Assembly (NCBI RefSeq): GCF_052056485.1
Contig: NZ_CP183948.1
Location: 5,394,001-5,458,000 of the forward strand
Source: Paenibacillus_AQ nitricinens
Lineage (GTDB): Bacteria > Bacillota > Bacilli > Paenibacillales > Paenibacillaceae
Reading direction: 5' to 3'
DNA: 64,000 bases
This document shows positions 36,121 to 43,662 of this stretch, in pieces. The notes under the pieces were generated by a model. That model searched no databases, was not told the DNA's origin, and saw only the letters and a program-made list of their open reading frames with translations. Position 1 is the stretch's first letter; every line of letters starts with the position of its first letter. The position numbers were made by a program, and so were the translations under genes.

Positions 36121-37257
36121 TTAATAAATGTTTATCAAATTTTCTTTTATAATACTAATTACTTGTTCGCATTGCTCTTGAGTCATTGCACTTCCAGAAG
36201 GAAGACAAATACCAGTTCTAAACAATCCTTCAGATATATTATTAGCATGTGAAAAAAAAGGATAATCCTTAAGTAATGGTTGTAAATGCATAGGTTTCCA
36301 TACGGGACGAGATTCAATATTAGCCTTCTCAAGGAGCACTATGATATCTTCTGGAGTAACTACTTCGCTGGATGAAAGATTTAAAACTGATAGCCAATGG
36401 TTAGGCTTTCCATTATTAGATATTGGCATAAATGACAACGGGAGATCGCTCAAAGATTCTCTATATAAATTATTAATTGTTCTACGTTTTTGAATAAAGG
36501 AATCTAAGGCCTCTAACTGTCCTCGCCCGATTCCAGCGCAGATATTGGACATTCTGTAATTATAGCCAACCTCTTTATGTTCATAATGTCTTGAAGTTTC
36601 TTTCGATTGAGTGGCCCAAAAACGCATTTTCTTTATAGCTTCTTCATCATTGGAAACTACCATACCGCCACCTGATGTGGTAATAATCTTGTTACCATTG
36701 AATGAAAAAATACCAATATGTCCAAATGAACCGCATTTCTTACCTTTGTATGTTGCACCAAGAGCTTCAGCAGCGTCTTCTATGACAGGAACACCATAGT
36801 GTTCACAAATTGGAAGTAGCGAATCATAATCCGCACTTTGACCATACAAATCTACTATAATAACTGCCTTAGGCATTATATTTTCTTTTTTAGCCCACTC
36901 AAATGCTTTCTCTAAAGCGATAGGAGACATATTCCAAGTTTCCGGTTCAGAGTCAATAAATACAGGATTAGCATATTGATATAGAATAGGGTTACAGCTT
37001 CCCGCAAAGGTTAGATCAGAGCAAAATACATAGTCACCTGGACCAACACCAAAATACTTCAGTGCCAAATGAATTCCTGCTGTGCCAGAGGATAAAGCCA
37101 GTCCATGGTCTACGCCCACGTACTCGCATAATTCTTCTTCAAATTTATCTACATTTGTCCCCAGGGGAGCAATCCAATTAGTATCAAATGCTTCTTGTAT
37201 GTACCTCATTTCGTTCCCACTCATGTGAGGAGGGGATAAAAAAATCCTTTCCGACAT
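36121..37257 (-). CDS. DegT/DnrJ-type UDP-sugar aminotransferase (PglE-like)
   Basis: PLP-dependent sugar aminotransferase, 378 residues. The N-terminus IFLSPPHMSGNEMRYIQEAFDTNWIAPLG is close to that of PglE and its homologues, followed by LSSGTAGIHLAL, VDLYGQSADYD and VIEDAAEALGATYKG. The PLP lysine lies in FSFNGNKIITTSGGG near residue 184. In bacillosamine synthesis this enzyme aminates UDP-4-keto-6-deoxy-GlcNAc at C4, the product of the dehydratase at 40217-42049. The ATG lies ten bases after TTGGAGAT and 74 bases inside the upstream acetyltransferase gene, an unusually long overlap. Confidence 0.87.
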   Translation of the reverse strand: MSERIFLSPPHMSGNEMRYIQEAFDTNWIAPLGTNVDKFEEELCEYVGVDHGLALSSGTAGIHLALKYFGVGPGDYVFCSDLTFAGSCNPILYQYANPVFIDSEPETWNMSPIALEKAFEWAKKENIMPKAVIIVDLYGQSADYDSLLPICEHYGVPVIEDAAEALGATYKGKKCGSFGHIGIFSFNGNKIITTSGGGMVVSNDEEAIKKMRFWATQSKETSRHYEHKEVGYNYRMSNICAGIGRGQLEALDSFIQKRRTINNLYRESLSDLPLSFMPISNNGKPNHWLSVLNLSSSEVVTPEDIIVLLEKANIESRPVWKPMHLQPLLKDYPFFSHANNISEGLFRTGICLPSGSAMTQEQCEQVISIIKENLINIY

Positions 37258-37894
37258 CGCTTTTCATCTCCAAGTTTTTCTTTATTTTTGCAGGCACTCC
37301 TGCCACCATTACATTATCAGGTATATTTTTTATTACGATCGTTCCGGCAGCTACGATTACGTTAAATCCGATAGTTAAATTATTTAACACTTTAGAACCT
37401 ACACCCAGCCAACTACAGCTTTTCACATGAACAGTTCCACACACGTTAACACCGGGAGAGATGTGCACCCCATTTTCTAATATACAATCATGGTCAATTG
37501 AAGATGAAGTATTTAAAATGCAACCTTTTCCGACTCTAGCACTAGCATTGACTACTACTCCAGCCATAATGACACTGCCTCTTTCTATCTGACTGAATCT
37601 GCTTATGGTACAAGATGGATGAATGATACTCGGAATTTCAAAGCCTGCACGCTCTAACCTATCTAGCCAAATCATTCTTGTTATATTGTTTCCTATGGCC
37701 ACGAATGCTGCTGGATAATCTTCTTTATGATCCATATAACTGTCAAATCCACCTAATATAGACTTTCCTAATACATCAGTAAGCTCTATATTATTATCTA
37801 AGAAGGCTATTTCTTCCCAATTCCCAGTACTCATCGCTGCATCAGCAACTACCTTACCATGCCCACCGGCTCCTAAAATCAATAACTTAGACAA
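37184..37894 (-). CDS. NeuD/PglD-type sugar N-acetyltransferase
   Basis: A 236-residue left-handed beta-helix acyltransferase. An N-terminal Rossmann-like part (LLILGAGGHGKVVADAA) binds the UDP-sugar. Hexapeptide repeats follow, including GSVIMAGVVVNASARVG, and SSSIDHDCILENGVHISPG holds the probable catalytic histidine. In the bacillosamine route it would acetylate the C4 amine left by the aminotransferase to give UDP-di-N-acetylbacillosamine. The start is a TTG with GGGTGA upstream. Its last roughly 24 codons overlap the aminotransferase start in another frame, which implies translational coupling. Confidence 0.87.
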   Translation of the reverse strand: MSKLLILGAGGHGKVVADAAMSTGNWEEIAFLDNNIELTDVLGKSILGGFDSYMDHKEDYPAAFVAIGNNITRMIWLDRLERAGFEIPSIIHPSCTISRFSQIERGSVIMAGVVVNASARVGKGCILNTSSSIDHDCILENGVHISPGVNVCGTVHVKSCSWLGVGSKVLNNLTIGFNVIVAAGTIVIKNIPDNVMVAGVPAKIKKNLEMKSDVGKDFFIPSSHEWERNEVHTRSI

Positions 37895-37924
37895 CCTATA
37901 TTCACCCAGCTTCCACTCTTTCTA

Positions 37925-38542
37925 CTAGACATCTAGAGTACTTCCAGAGAACATCGGCATTGTGTCATTTTGAGAATTATTAATTCCCTCTCTTACAAGA
38001 ACATTTTTAATCGTTCTAAAAACGATCTTCACATCTAGCATGAAACTAATATGATCAACGTACCAAACATCATATCTAAATTTTTCTTCCCAACTGATTG
38101 TATTTCTACCGTTCACTTGCGCCCAGCCAGAAATACCAGGAACAACTTCATGTCTGCGATTTTGTTCTTGCGTGTAATGTTCAAGATATTGCACTAATAA
38201 TGGACGTGGGCCAATGAAGCTCATATCCCCCTTTAAAATATTAAAAAGTTGTGGTAATTCATCTATACTACATTTTCTTAAAAAGGAACCTACTTTAGTC
38301 ATTCTCAGTATGTCAGGTAAGAGATTACCTTCTTGATCAGTCTCTAATGACATTGTTCTAAACTTGTAAACGGTAAATATCTTTTCATTCTTACCAGGCC
38401 GCTTTTGACGAAACAGAATCGGTCCTTTAGAATTTATTTTTATAGCTATTGTTGCTGCTAACATGATAGGAGAAGCTAAAAAAATCAATAAAAATGCAAT
38501 GACCCAATCAATTCCTTTTTTCACAACCAAGTAAGGCTTCAT
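37925..38542 (-). CDS. Initiating phosphosugar transferase (PglC-like)
   Basis: A 205-residue monotopic phosphoglycosyl transferase that attaches the first sugar-1-phosphate to undecaprenyl phosphate. The re-entrant N-terminal helix KKGIDWVIAFLLIFLASPIM is followed by FRQKRPGKNEKIFTVYKFRTM, the catalytic pair in CSIDELPQLFNILKGDMSFIGPRP, and HEVVPGISGWAQVNGRN. The short length, lacking the four-helix N-terminal part of WbaP-type enzymes, matches PglC. With the three UDP-sugar enzymes around it, UDP-di-N-acetylbacillosamine is the natural donor guess. Confidence 0.9.
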   Translation of the reverse strand: MKPYLVVKKGIDWVIAFLLIFLASPIMLAATIAIKINSKGPILFRQKRPGKNEKIFTVYKFRTMSLETDQEGNLLPDILRMTKVGSFLRKCSIDELPQLFNILKGDMSFIGPRPLLVQYLEHYTQEQNRRHEVVPGISGWAQVNGRNTISWEEKFRYDVWYVDHISFMLDVKIVFRTIKNVLVREGINNSQNDTMPMFSGSTLDV

Positions 38543-38587
38543 CCATTCCTCAACCTCGCATATGTATTAATGAAGAAACAGCGAATA

Positions 38588-39595
38588 TTAATTCGCCATT
38601 CCCTCTGCCCATTTTTTTCCCAACTCAAGCTGTGTTTCAAATTCACTTCTATATTGACTAATAATTGCGGTACTATATCCGTTACTGTTCAGTTTTTGTT
38701 CAGTATCAGCTACTATACTATTGAAGCTAGCAGAAAATGAGGATAATTGTTGTGCCCCTTTAGCCTTAATGCTTTTCTTACTCGCCTCATCTTTTGCTCC
38801 AAGATACTCAACCAAAATGCTTGTTAAAGTCGATTCGCTTTGATTTCTAAGCGCAGTAAGCTTGGCTTCCGTTTCACTAGTAATAGTTTCATAAGATACC
38901 TTTCCAGTCCCCGCAGCACCACCTCCTGCTACACCACCTGTTGTACCGGTTGGTGCTGGTGTCGCTACTGGGGATGGGTCCTTAGTGCCACCTTGTTCTT
39001 GATAAGCCTTTGAAGCGGCAATAATGGTCTTCGTCTTCTGATCCCAGCTAATGTTATGACCTACAGATTCCGATAAAAAACGTATAGGTACATATAAAGA
39101 ACCATTCAAGATGAAGCTAAATTGGCCTGCAGGCAGTGCCTTGGTTGCACCGTTAAATACATAACTCGCCTTAACTTGATTGAGTAAAAGATTCTTAGAT
39201 ACTGCTGAAGCACTATTCCCGTTGGTTGCATTCATTAGATACTCTTTAATCACAACTAGCTCTGAACTGCTAGGCTCTGCTACATTAACCTTAACGTTCT
39301 TAGCATCCCAAGCTACACTCTTTTGTAATGCATATGACATAAAGCGTAATGGAACATAAGTTGTATTATTGTACATGAATACATATTGACCTGTAGGCGT
39401 CCCAATACTTGCTCCATCAAAAACCATCTTCACATTCATGCTTTGTACTTTGACTGTAGCTGCTGCTGCCGCCTTAGTTGTTGCATTTGGGACCGCTGCT
39501 GCTGATACGGAAATAGGAGCGGATGCCGTTAAGGGTGCTAACCCTATTGAAGCTATTAACGATAGAGCTATGACTGGTAGCGTTGCTTTAGACAT
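38588..39595 (-). CDS. Secreted stalk-domain (copper amine oxidase N-like) protein
   Basis: A 335-residue exported protein. Residues 1-32 form a signal peptide (LPVIALSLIASIGLAPLTASA). Two stalk-domain repeats follow: VKMVFDGASIGTPTGQYVFMYNNTTYVPLRFMSYAL at about 53-110 and a second, YVPIRFLSESVGHNISWD, at about 130-195, each split here to its key parts. After a Gly/Thr/Pro-rich linker the last roughly 110 residues are helical. These domains are widespread in Paenibacillus secreted proteins and have no enzyme activity here. The gene is two bases after its upstream neighbour and inside the polysaccharide operon, so a wall-linked role in polymer export or attachment is possible. Confidence 0.75.
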   Translation of the reverse strand: MSKATLPVIALSLIASIGLAPLTASAPISVSAAAVPNATTKAAAAATVKVQSMNVKMVFDGASIGTPTGQYVFMYNNTTYVPLRFMSYALQKSVAWDAKNVKVNVAEPSSSELVVIKEYLMNATNGNSASAVSKNLLLNQVKASYVFNGATKALPAGQFSFILNGSLYVPIRFLSESVGHNISWDQKTKTIIAASKAYQEQGGTKDPSPVATPAPTGTTGGVAGGGAAGTGKVSYETITSETEAKLTALRNQSESTLTSILVEYLGAKDEASKKSIKAKGAQQLSSFSASFNSIVADTEQKLNSNGYSTAIISQYRSEFETQLELGKKWAEGMAN

Positions 39596-39597
39596 AC

Positions 39598-40197
39598 TTA
39601 TTCACTTCCCTTTTCTTTCGCTTTTAATTGCTCTTCCTCTTTAAGGACTTGATCACGTGTCTTCCCTTGACTCACGCCGTACTTCTTAGCTACCTGTGAA
39701 AGCTCATTATATTGTTCTTCAGAAACTTTACCGAGGATGATACTGCGTGCTTCCCGCTTCTCATCAAGCGTTAGACCACCCTTAGCTAGATCTTTTAGCC
39801 GATTGATATCCGATACACTTAGTTGACCGAGTACAATAGCAGCTACATCTGCTTTATCCTTCATCGTTACATTCTCTTGAATTTCTTTAGCTTTATCTGT
39901 TGAAACCTGTGCCGTATATCCTTCTGAAGAGCCCTCTTTCGAATCTGTTGATGGAGCAGGTGTTGCAGACGCTACAGGATCGACTTTACCATCCACTACT
40001 GCATCTTCAGGTGTAGTTCCTTGATCTTGACCACCATTAACTTGATCCTCAGACTCCAGATCAAAACCATCCACCATAGAATTCATCAACTTATCGACCG
40101 CATAATTCGCAGCGAACAAACCACCAACACCCAGAACTACAATGACTGATAGCGTCCATAAAAGGATCTTTTTCCATCGTTTATTAAACACTTGCAT
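39598..40197 (-). CDS. Membrane-anchored protein with two helical repeats, unknown function
   Basis: A 199-residue protein with a basic N-terminus (NKRWKK), one membrane helix at about residues 10-32, an acidic Gly/Thr/Ser linker and an exposed C-terminal part. The C-terminal part holds two similar helical units: AAIVLGQLSVSDINRLKDLAK and a later RSIILGKVSEEQYNELSQVAK. The last 25 residues are strongly charged. I choose the ATG at 40195-40197, directly after AAAGGGGGAT, not one 20 codons earlier. I do not recognise the family. It is between the dehydratase and the stalk-domain gene with almost no spacing, so it is part of the polysaccharide operon. Confidence 0.7.
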   Translation of the reverse strand: MQVFNKRWKKILLWTLSVIVVLGVGGLFAANYAVDKLMNSMVDGFDLESEDQVNGGQDQGTTPEDAVVDGKVDPVASATPAPSTDSKEGSSEGYTAQVSTDKAKEIQENVTMKDKADVAAIVLGQLSVSDINRLKDLAKGGLTLDEKREARSIILGKVSEEQYNELSQVAKKYGVSQGKTRDQVLKEEEQLKAKEKGSE

Positions 40198-40216
40198 ATC
40201 CCCCTTTATGAATGAA

Positions 40217-42049
40217 TTAGCTAATAGCAACTTGGGCAACGGGCTGCATCGGTACAATTTGATTGATTATTTCGCGTATAACTTCAGGTTCTTCAGCGAG
40301 AACACGTTCCAAACGTTTAAATTCCAGTTCTAGCTGATTCAGACTGATTACATTAGGTCTACCGATAAATATTCTTCCATGATCTGTAGAACCTAAATTT
40401 TCTTCATCCGTCAACAGCTCTTCATACAACTTCTCACCCTCACGAATACCGGAGAATTGAATATCAATATCCTTATAAGGTTCATAACCTGAGAGTGTAA
40501 TCAAATCTTCAGCTAAGGTTAGAATCTTTACCGGTTCACCCATATCCAGAATGAATACTTCTCCACCTTTGGCAAAAGAGCCCGACTGGATTACAAGCTG
40601 CACAGCTTCTGGAATCGTCATAAAATAACGAACCATCTCTGGATGAGTAACCGTAACCGGACCACCTACAGCAATCTGCTGTTTAAAGGCCGGGATCACA
40701 CTTCCACGACTGCCAAGCACGTTTCCAAAACGCACAGCTGAGAACTTCGTTCTACTCGTGGTATGCAAACTCTGCACATACATTTCTGCAATTCGCTTTG
40801 TTGCACCCATCACACTTGTTGGGTTAACCGCTTTATCTGAAGAGATCATTACAAATCTCTCCGCACCATATTTATCTGCACAATCCGCAACATTTCTTGT
40901 TCCAAACACATTATTCTTAATCGCCTCGGAAGGGTTGCGCTCCATTAATGGAACGTGTTTATGTGCTGCCGCATGAAAGACAACATGTGGATTATGACTA
41001 CTGAATATGTCCATCATCCGACTGCGGTCCTGTACATCTGCGATTACGGTAACAATATTCAGATCAGGAAATTGCTTACGAAGCTCCATTTCAATCGTAT
41101 AAATGCTATTCTCGCCGTGTCCAAGCAGCATTAACTTGTCCGGGCCGAATGGCGCAATCTGCCGGCAGAGTTCTGAACCAATCGATCCACCAGCCCCCGT
41201 AACTAACACAGTCTTGTGGTGGACATACCCTAGGATACTGTTCAAATCCGCTACAATTGGCTCACGGCCTAGTAAATCTTCAACACTAACATCTCGTAGT
41301 TTCTTCACGGATATTTTCCCCGCGATCAGATCGTTAAGTGCGGGTATAATCTTAAGCTTAGCACCGGTCTTCTTTGCAAGATTAATAATTTCAGAGATTT
41401 CAGTACGTGAAACTGAGGGCATGGCGATAATAATCTCATGAATTTCCCGTTCTTTCACAATAGCGGGGATCGCGTAACGATTCCCTAACACGGGCACACC
41501 CAGTATAGACATATGATATTTATTGATACTATCATCAATGAAACCTACCAGCTTCGTATGAGCAAAAGACGGACCCATCATTTCCCGAGCAATTAGTATT
41601 CCACAATCCCCTGCACCTACAATTAGTGTTTGGGTCTTAGTGTCTTTGTAATTAATTCGGTCATTATGGAGTACTCTCCACAAAAACCGAACCCCACCTA
41701 CTAATAAAAGAATGGTCTCCATCGACCTAACTTCTATTGCAAGGGGGACTCTATCTGGCAAAATCAGATAAGCTAGGGCAAATGAAAACAAAGACCCTAC
41801 TACAATGGCTTTAGAAACCGATATAATCTCACCAATGCTGGCATATTGCCACATTCTTCGGTAGAGACCAAAATATATCAAACTTCCCCCGAATGCAAAT
41901 GTTGCAATCAAGCCAAATTGCAGCATCTGTGCACCGTATTCCTGAAGAGCGTGGTTAGGATACCGAAATAAATAGGATGTCACAATGCTGAACCATATGA
42001 TTGCTAGGTCAATGAGGAATAATAGAACCACTCTAGATTTCGCTGTCAT
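40217..42049 (-). CDS. UDP-GlcNAc 4,6-dehydratase (PglF/CapD-like)
   Basis: A 610-residue membrane enzyme with four helices in the first about 130 residues, a Rossmann domain (VGAGDCGILIAREM), and a second catalytic SDR domain starting VLVTGAGGSIGSELCRQI near residue 278. The catalytic segment is ISSDKAVNPTSVMGATKR, where Met replaces the usual SDR Tyr, as in PglF. Further on are FGNVLGSRGSVIP and MTIPEAVQLVIQSG. It would convert UDP-GlcNAc to the 4-keto-6-deoxy sugar, the first step toward di-N-acetylbacillosamine. The ATG is eight bases after GGAGG; an alternative start eight codons upstream overlaps that site. Confidence 0.92.
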   Translation of the reverse strand: MTAKSRVVLLFLIDLAIIWFSIVTSYLFRYPNHALQEYGAQMLQFGLIATFAFGGSLIYFGLYRRMWQYASIGEIISVSKAIVVGSLFSFALAYLILPDRVPLAIEVRSMETILLLVGGVRFLWRVLHNDRINYKDTKTQTLIVGAGDCGILIAREMMGPSFAHTKLVGFIDDSINKYHMSILGVPVLGNRYAIPAIVKEREIHEIIIAMPSVSRTEISEIINLAKKTGAKLKIIPALNDLIAGKISVKKLRDVSVEDLLGREPIVADLNSILGYVHHKTVLVTGAGGSIGSELCRQIAPFGPDKLMLLGHGENSIYTIEMELRKQFPDLNIVTVIADVQDRSRMMDIFSSHNPHVVFHAAAHKHVPLMERNPSEAIKNNVFGTRNVADCADKYGAERFVMISSDKAVNPTSVMGATKRIAEMYVQSLHTTSRTKFSAVRFGNVLGSRGSVIPAFKQQIAVGGPVTVTHPEMVRYFMTIPEAVQLVIQSGSFAKGGEVFILDMGEPVKILTLAEDLITLSGYEPYKDIDIQFSGIREGEKLYEELLTDEENLGSTDHGRIFIGRPNVISLNQLELEFKRLERVLAEEPEVIREIINQIVPMQPVAQVAIS

Positions 42050-42090
42050 TTTCAGTGCCTCCAAAAACAACATTATTGTTTAAGAACCTA

Positions 42091-42777
42091 TCAATTTCCA
42101 TAGTAGTAGTAATAGTAACCTTCGCTGGCTTTACGTTTTACATTATTGAGCACCACGCCAAGCATTTTTGCACCTACACGATCAAGGTTAGCTTTAGCTT
42201 TTACAGCAATATCCCGCTTTACCTTGCCATAGCTGACAACCATAATGACACCATCACTCTTGGAAGCCATGATCTGCGCATCTGTAACCGCCAATAACGG
42301 TGGAGTATCAATAAGAATGACATCATAACGCTGGCGCAAGTCCTGTAAAAGAGTGCTCATCCGATTAGAAGCCATCATTTCTGCTGGATTTGGAGGAATC
42401 GGACCTGAGGTCATGATGGAAAGATTGGAAACACCAGAATCTTGGACAGTATCCTCAAGAACCGCCTGCTGAGACAGTAGTGAAGAAAGCCCAAATCGGT
42501 TACTAAGCGAAAAAGTCTTATGTGCTGTAGGCTTCCGCAAATCCGCGTCAATCAACAATACCTTCTTATCTGCTTGAGCATAAGCCGCCGCCAAGTTAGC
42601 AGAAACCGTTGATTTACCTTCTTCCGGTCCGGACGAAGTTACCATAATCACTTGAATAGTCTCATCCACAGAAGAAAAATCAATATTCGTGCGTAGCGCA
42701 CGAAACGCTTCAGATACAGGGGAGCGAGGATTCGTAACGGTAATCAGATGACGTTGTTTATTTGGCAGCTGTGACAT
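42091..42777 (-). CDS. CpsD/EpsB-type tyrosine kinase
   Basis: Bacterial tyrosine kinase that, with the neighbouring CpsC-like protein, controls polysaccharide synthesis and chain length. The 228 residues contain Walker A SSGPEEGKSTVSANLA, Walker A' VLLIDADLRKP and Walker B DVILIDTPP. The C-terminus is a tyrosine cluster (SEGYYYYYYGN), the usual autophosphorylation site. It lacks its own membrane part and must be activated by the protein encoded just upstream, which it overlaps by 20 bases. The phosphatase at 45830 would reverse its phosphorylation. Confidence 0.95.
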   Translation of the reverse strand: MSQLPNKQRHLITVTNPRSPVSEAFRALRTNIDFSSVDETIQVIMVTSSGPEEGKSTVSANLAAAYAQADKKVLLIDADLRKPTAHKTFSLSNRFGLSSLLSQQAVLEDTVQDSGVSNLSIMTSGPIPPNPAEMMASNRMSTLLQDLRQRYDVILIDTPPLLAVTDAQIMASKSDGVIMVVSYGKVKRDIAVKAKANLDRVGAKMLGVVLNNVKRKASEGYYYYYYGN

Positions 42778-43537
42778 GTTCGAGTTCGCCCGCCTTTCTG
42801 GATGTTTGCGTCTGTGCCTGTGTTATGCCTTGTTTATTTTCTTCTGAACCCAATCTTGTAATCATTGCTATCGTTGGCAGACCAAGATATCTCTCAATAT
42901 CGGCTTCAGTCTTCAGCGTATCGTCCATGTATTCCAGCAAGAAAGCAATCCCTAAACCAATCATCAAGGAAACGATGAAAGCTATAGCCATATTCATTAA
43001 GACATTCGGTTCTACCGGTCCTGGCTCGATAAGTGGATTCACTTTGGCCTCATTCAGAATCGATACATTCTCCACATTAAATAGGTTAGGAATCTCATCC
43101 TTGAATACAAGTGAAATGGCATTCACGATTTCAGCGGCTCGCTGATACGAATTATCTCGAACGACAAGTGTCATCACCTGCGTATTATTGACAGAGCTCA
43201 CATTAACCTTCTTCAACAGCTCTTCTGCAGTAATATTGAACTGCGGATAATCTCTCGTAACAATATCAAGGATGGCTGGAGTCTTAATAATTTCCTTATA
43301 CGTATTAATTAATTGAATATTAGTATTAATCTGGTTCAAATCAAGCTGTGCTGCTGCCGATTGTGTCGGTGTCTGGTTAACGATAATCTTAGTGGATGCT
43401 TCGTACACCGGATTCTTAATATACAGACTGTACACACCAGCAACACCGCACACCAAAACAACTATGCTAACAATCAGCCATAGTCTCTTCCTGACGATCT
43501 GAAAATAATCGCGAAGATCCAATTCTTGTGATGACAA
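42758..43537 (-). CDS. CpsC/YveK-type chain-length regulator and kinase activator
   Basis: A 259-residue Wzz-superfamily membrane protein. One helix lies at about residues 18-40. The extracytoplasmic domain has KIIVNQTPTQSA and many Asn/Ile-rich helices. The second helix, at about 175-200, is preceded by the proline-rich PLIEPGPVEPN. The cytoplasmic tail (YMDDTLKTEADIERYLGLPTIAMI) should activate the tyrosine kinase. The start is TTG at 43535-43537 after GGAGG. First gene of the main polysaccharide operon, behind the promoter at 43576-43604. Confidence 0.93.
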   Translation of the reverse strand: MSSQELDLRDYFQIVRKRLWLIVSIVVLVCGVAGVYSLYIKNPVYEASTKIIVNQTPTQSAAAQLDLNQINTNIQLINTYKEIIKTPAILDIVTRDYPQFNITAEELLKKVNVSSVNNTQVMTLVVRDNSYQRAAEIVNAISLVFKDEIPNLFNVENVSILNEAKVNPLIEPGPVEPNVLMNMAIAFIVSLMIGLGIAFLLEYMDDTLKTEADIERYLGLPTIAMITRLGSEENKQGITQAQTQTSRKAGELEHVTAAK

Positions 43538-43575
43538 GTGTAATTACCTCCAAGCTATTTCTGAAATATTTCGTT

Positions 43576-43604
43576 ACTATATTACAGTACTTCCCTATTG
43601 GCAA
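43576..43604 (-). promoter_or_regulatory. Promoter of the polysaccharide operon
   Basis: TTGCCA (complement 43599-43604) and TATAGT (complement 43576-43581) with a 17-base spacer, about 40 bases upstream of the CpsC start. The -35 box overlaps the T run of the preceding terminator. Confidence 0.65.
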
Positions 43605-43638
43605 AAAATTGCCTCCTCTCACCTACATGAGAGGAGGC
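43602..43638 (-). terminator. Terminator after the SLH-domain gene
   Basis: Perfect 11-bp stem GCCTCCTCTCA / TGAGAGGAGGC followed on the minus strand by AATTTTTTGCC, 24 bases past the SLH gene stop. Confidence 0.9.
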
Positions 43639-43662
43639 TGTATACTATACTTTTTTATTTAC

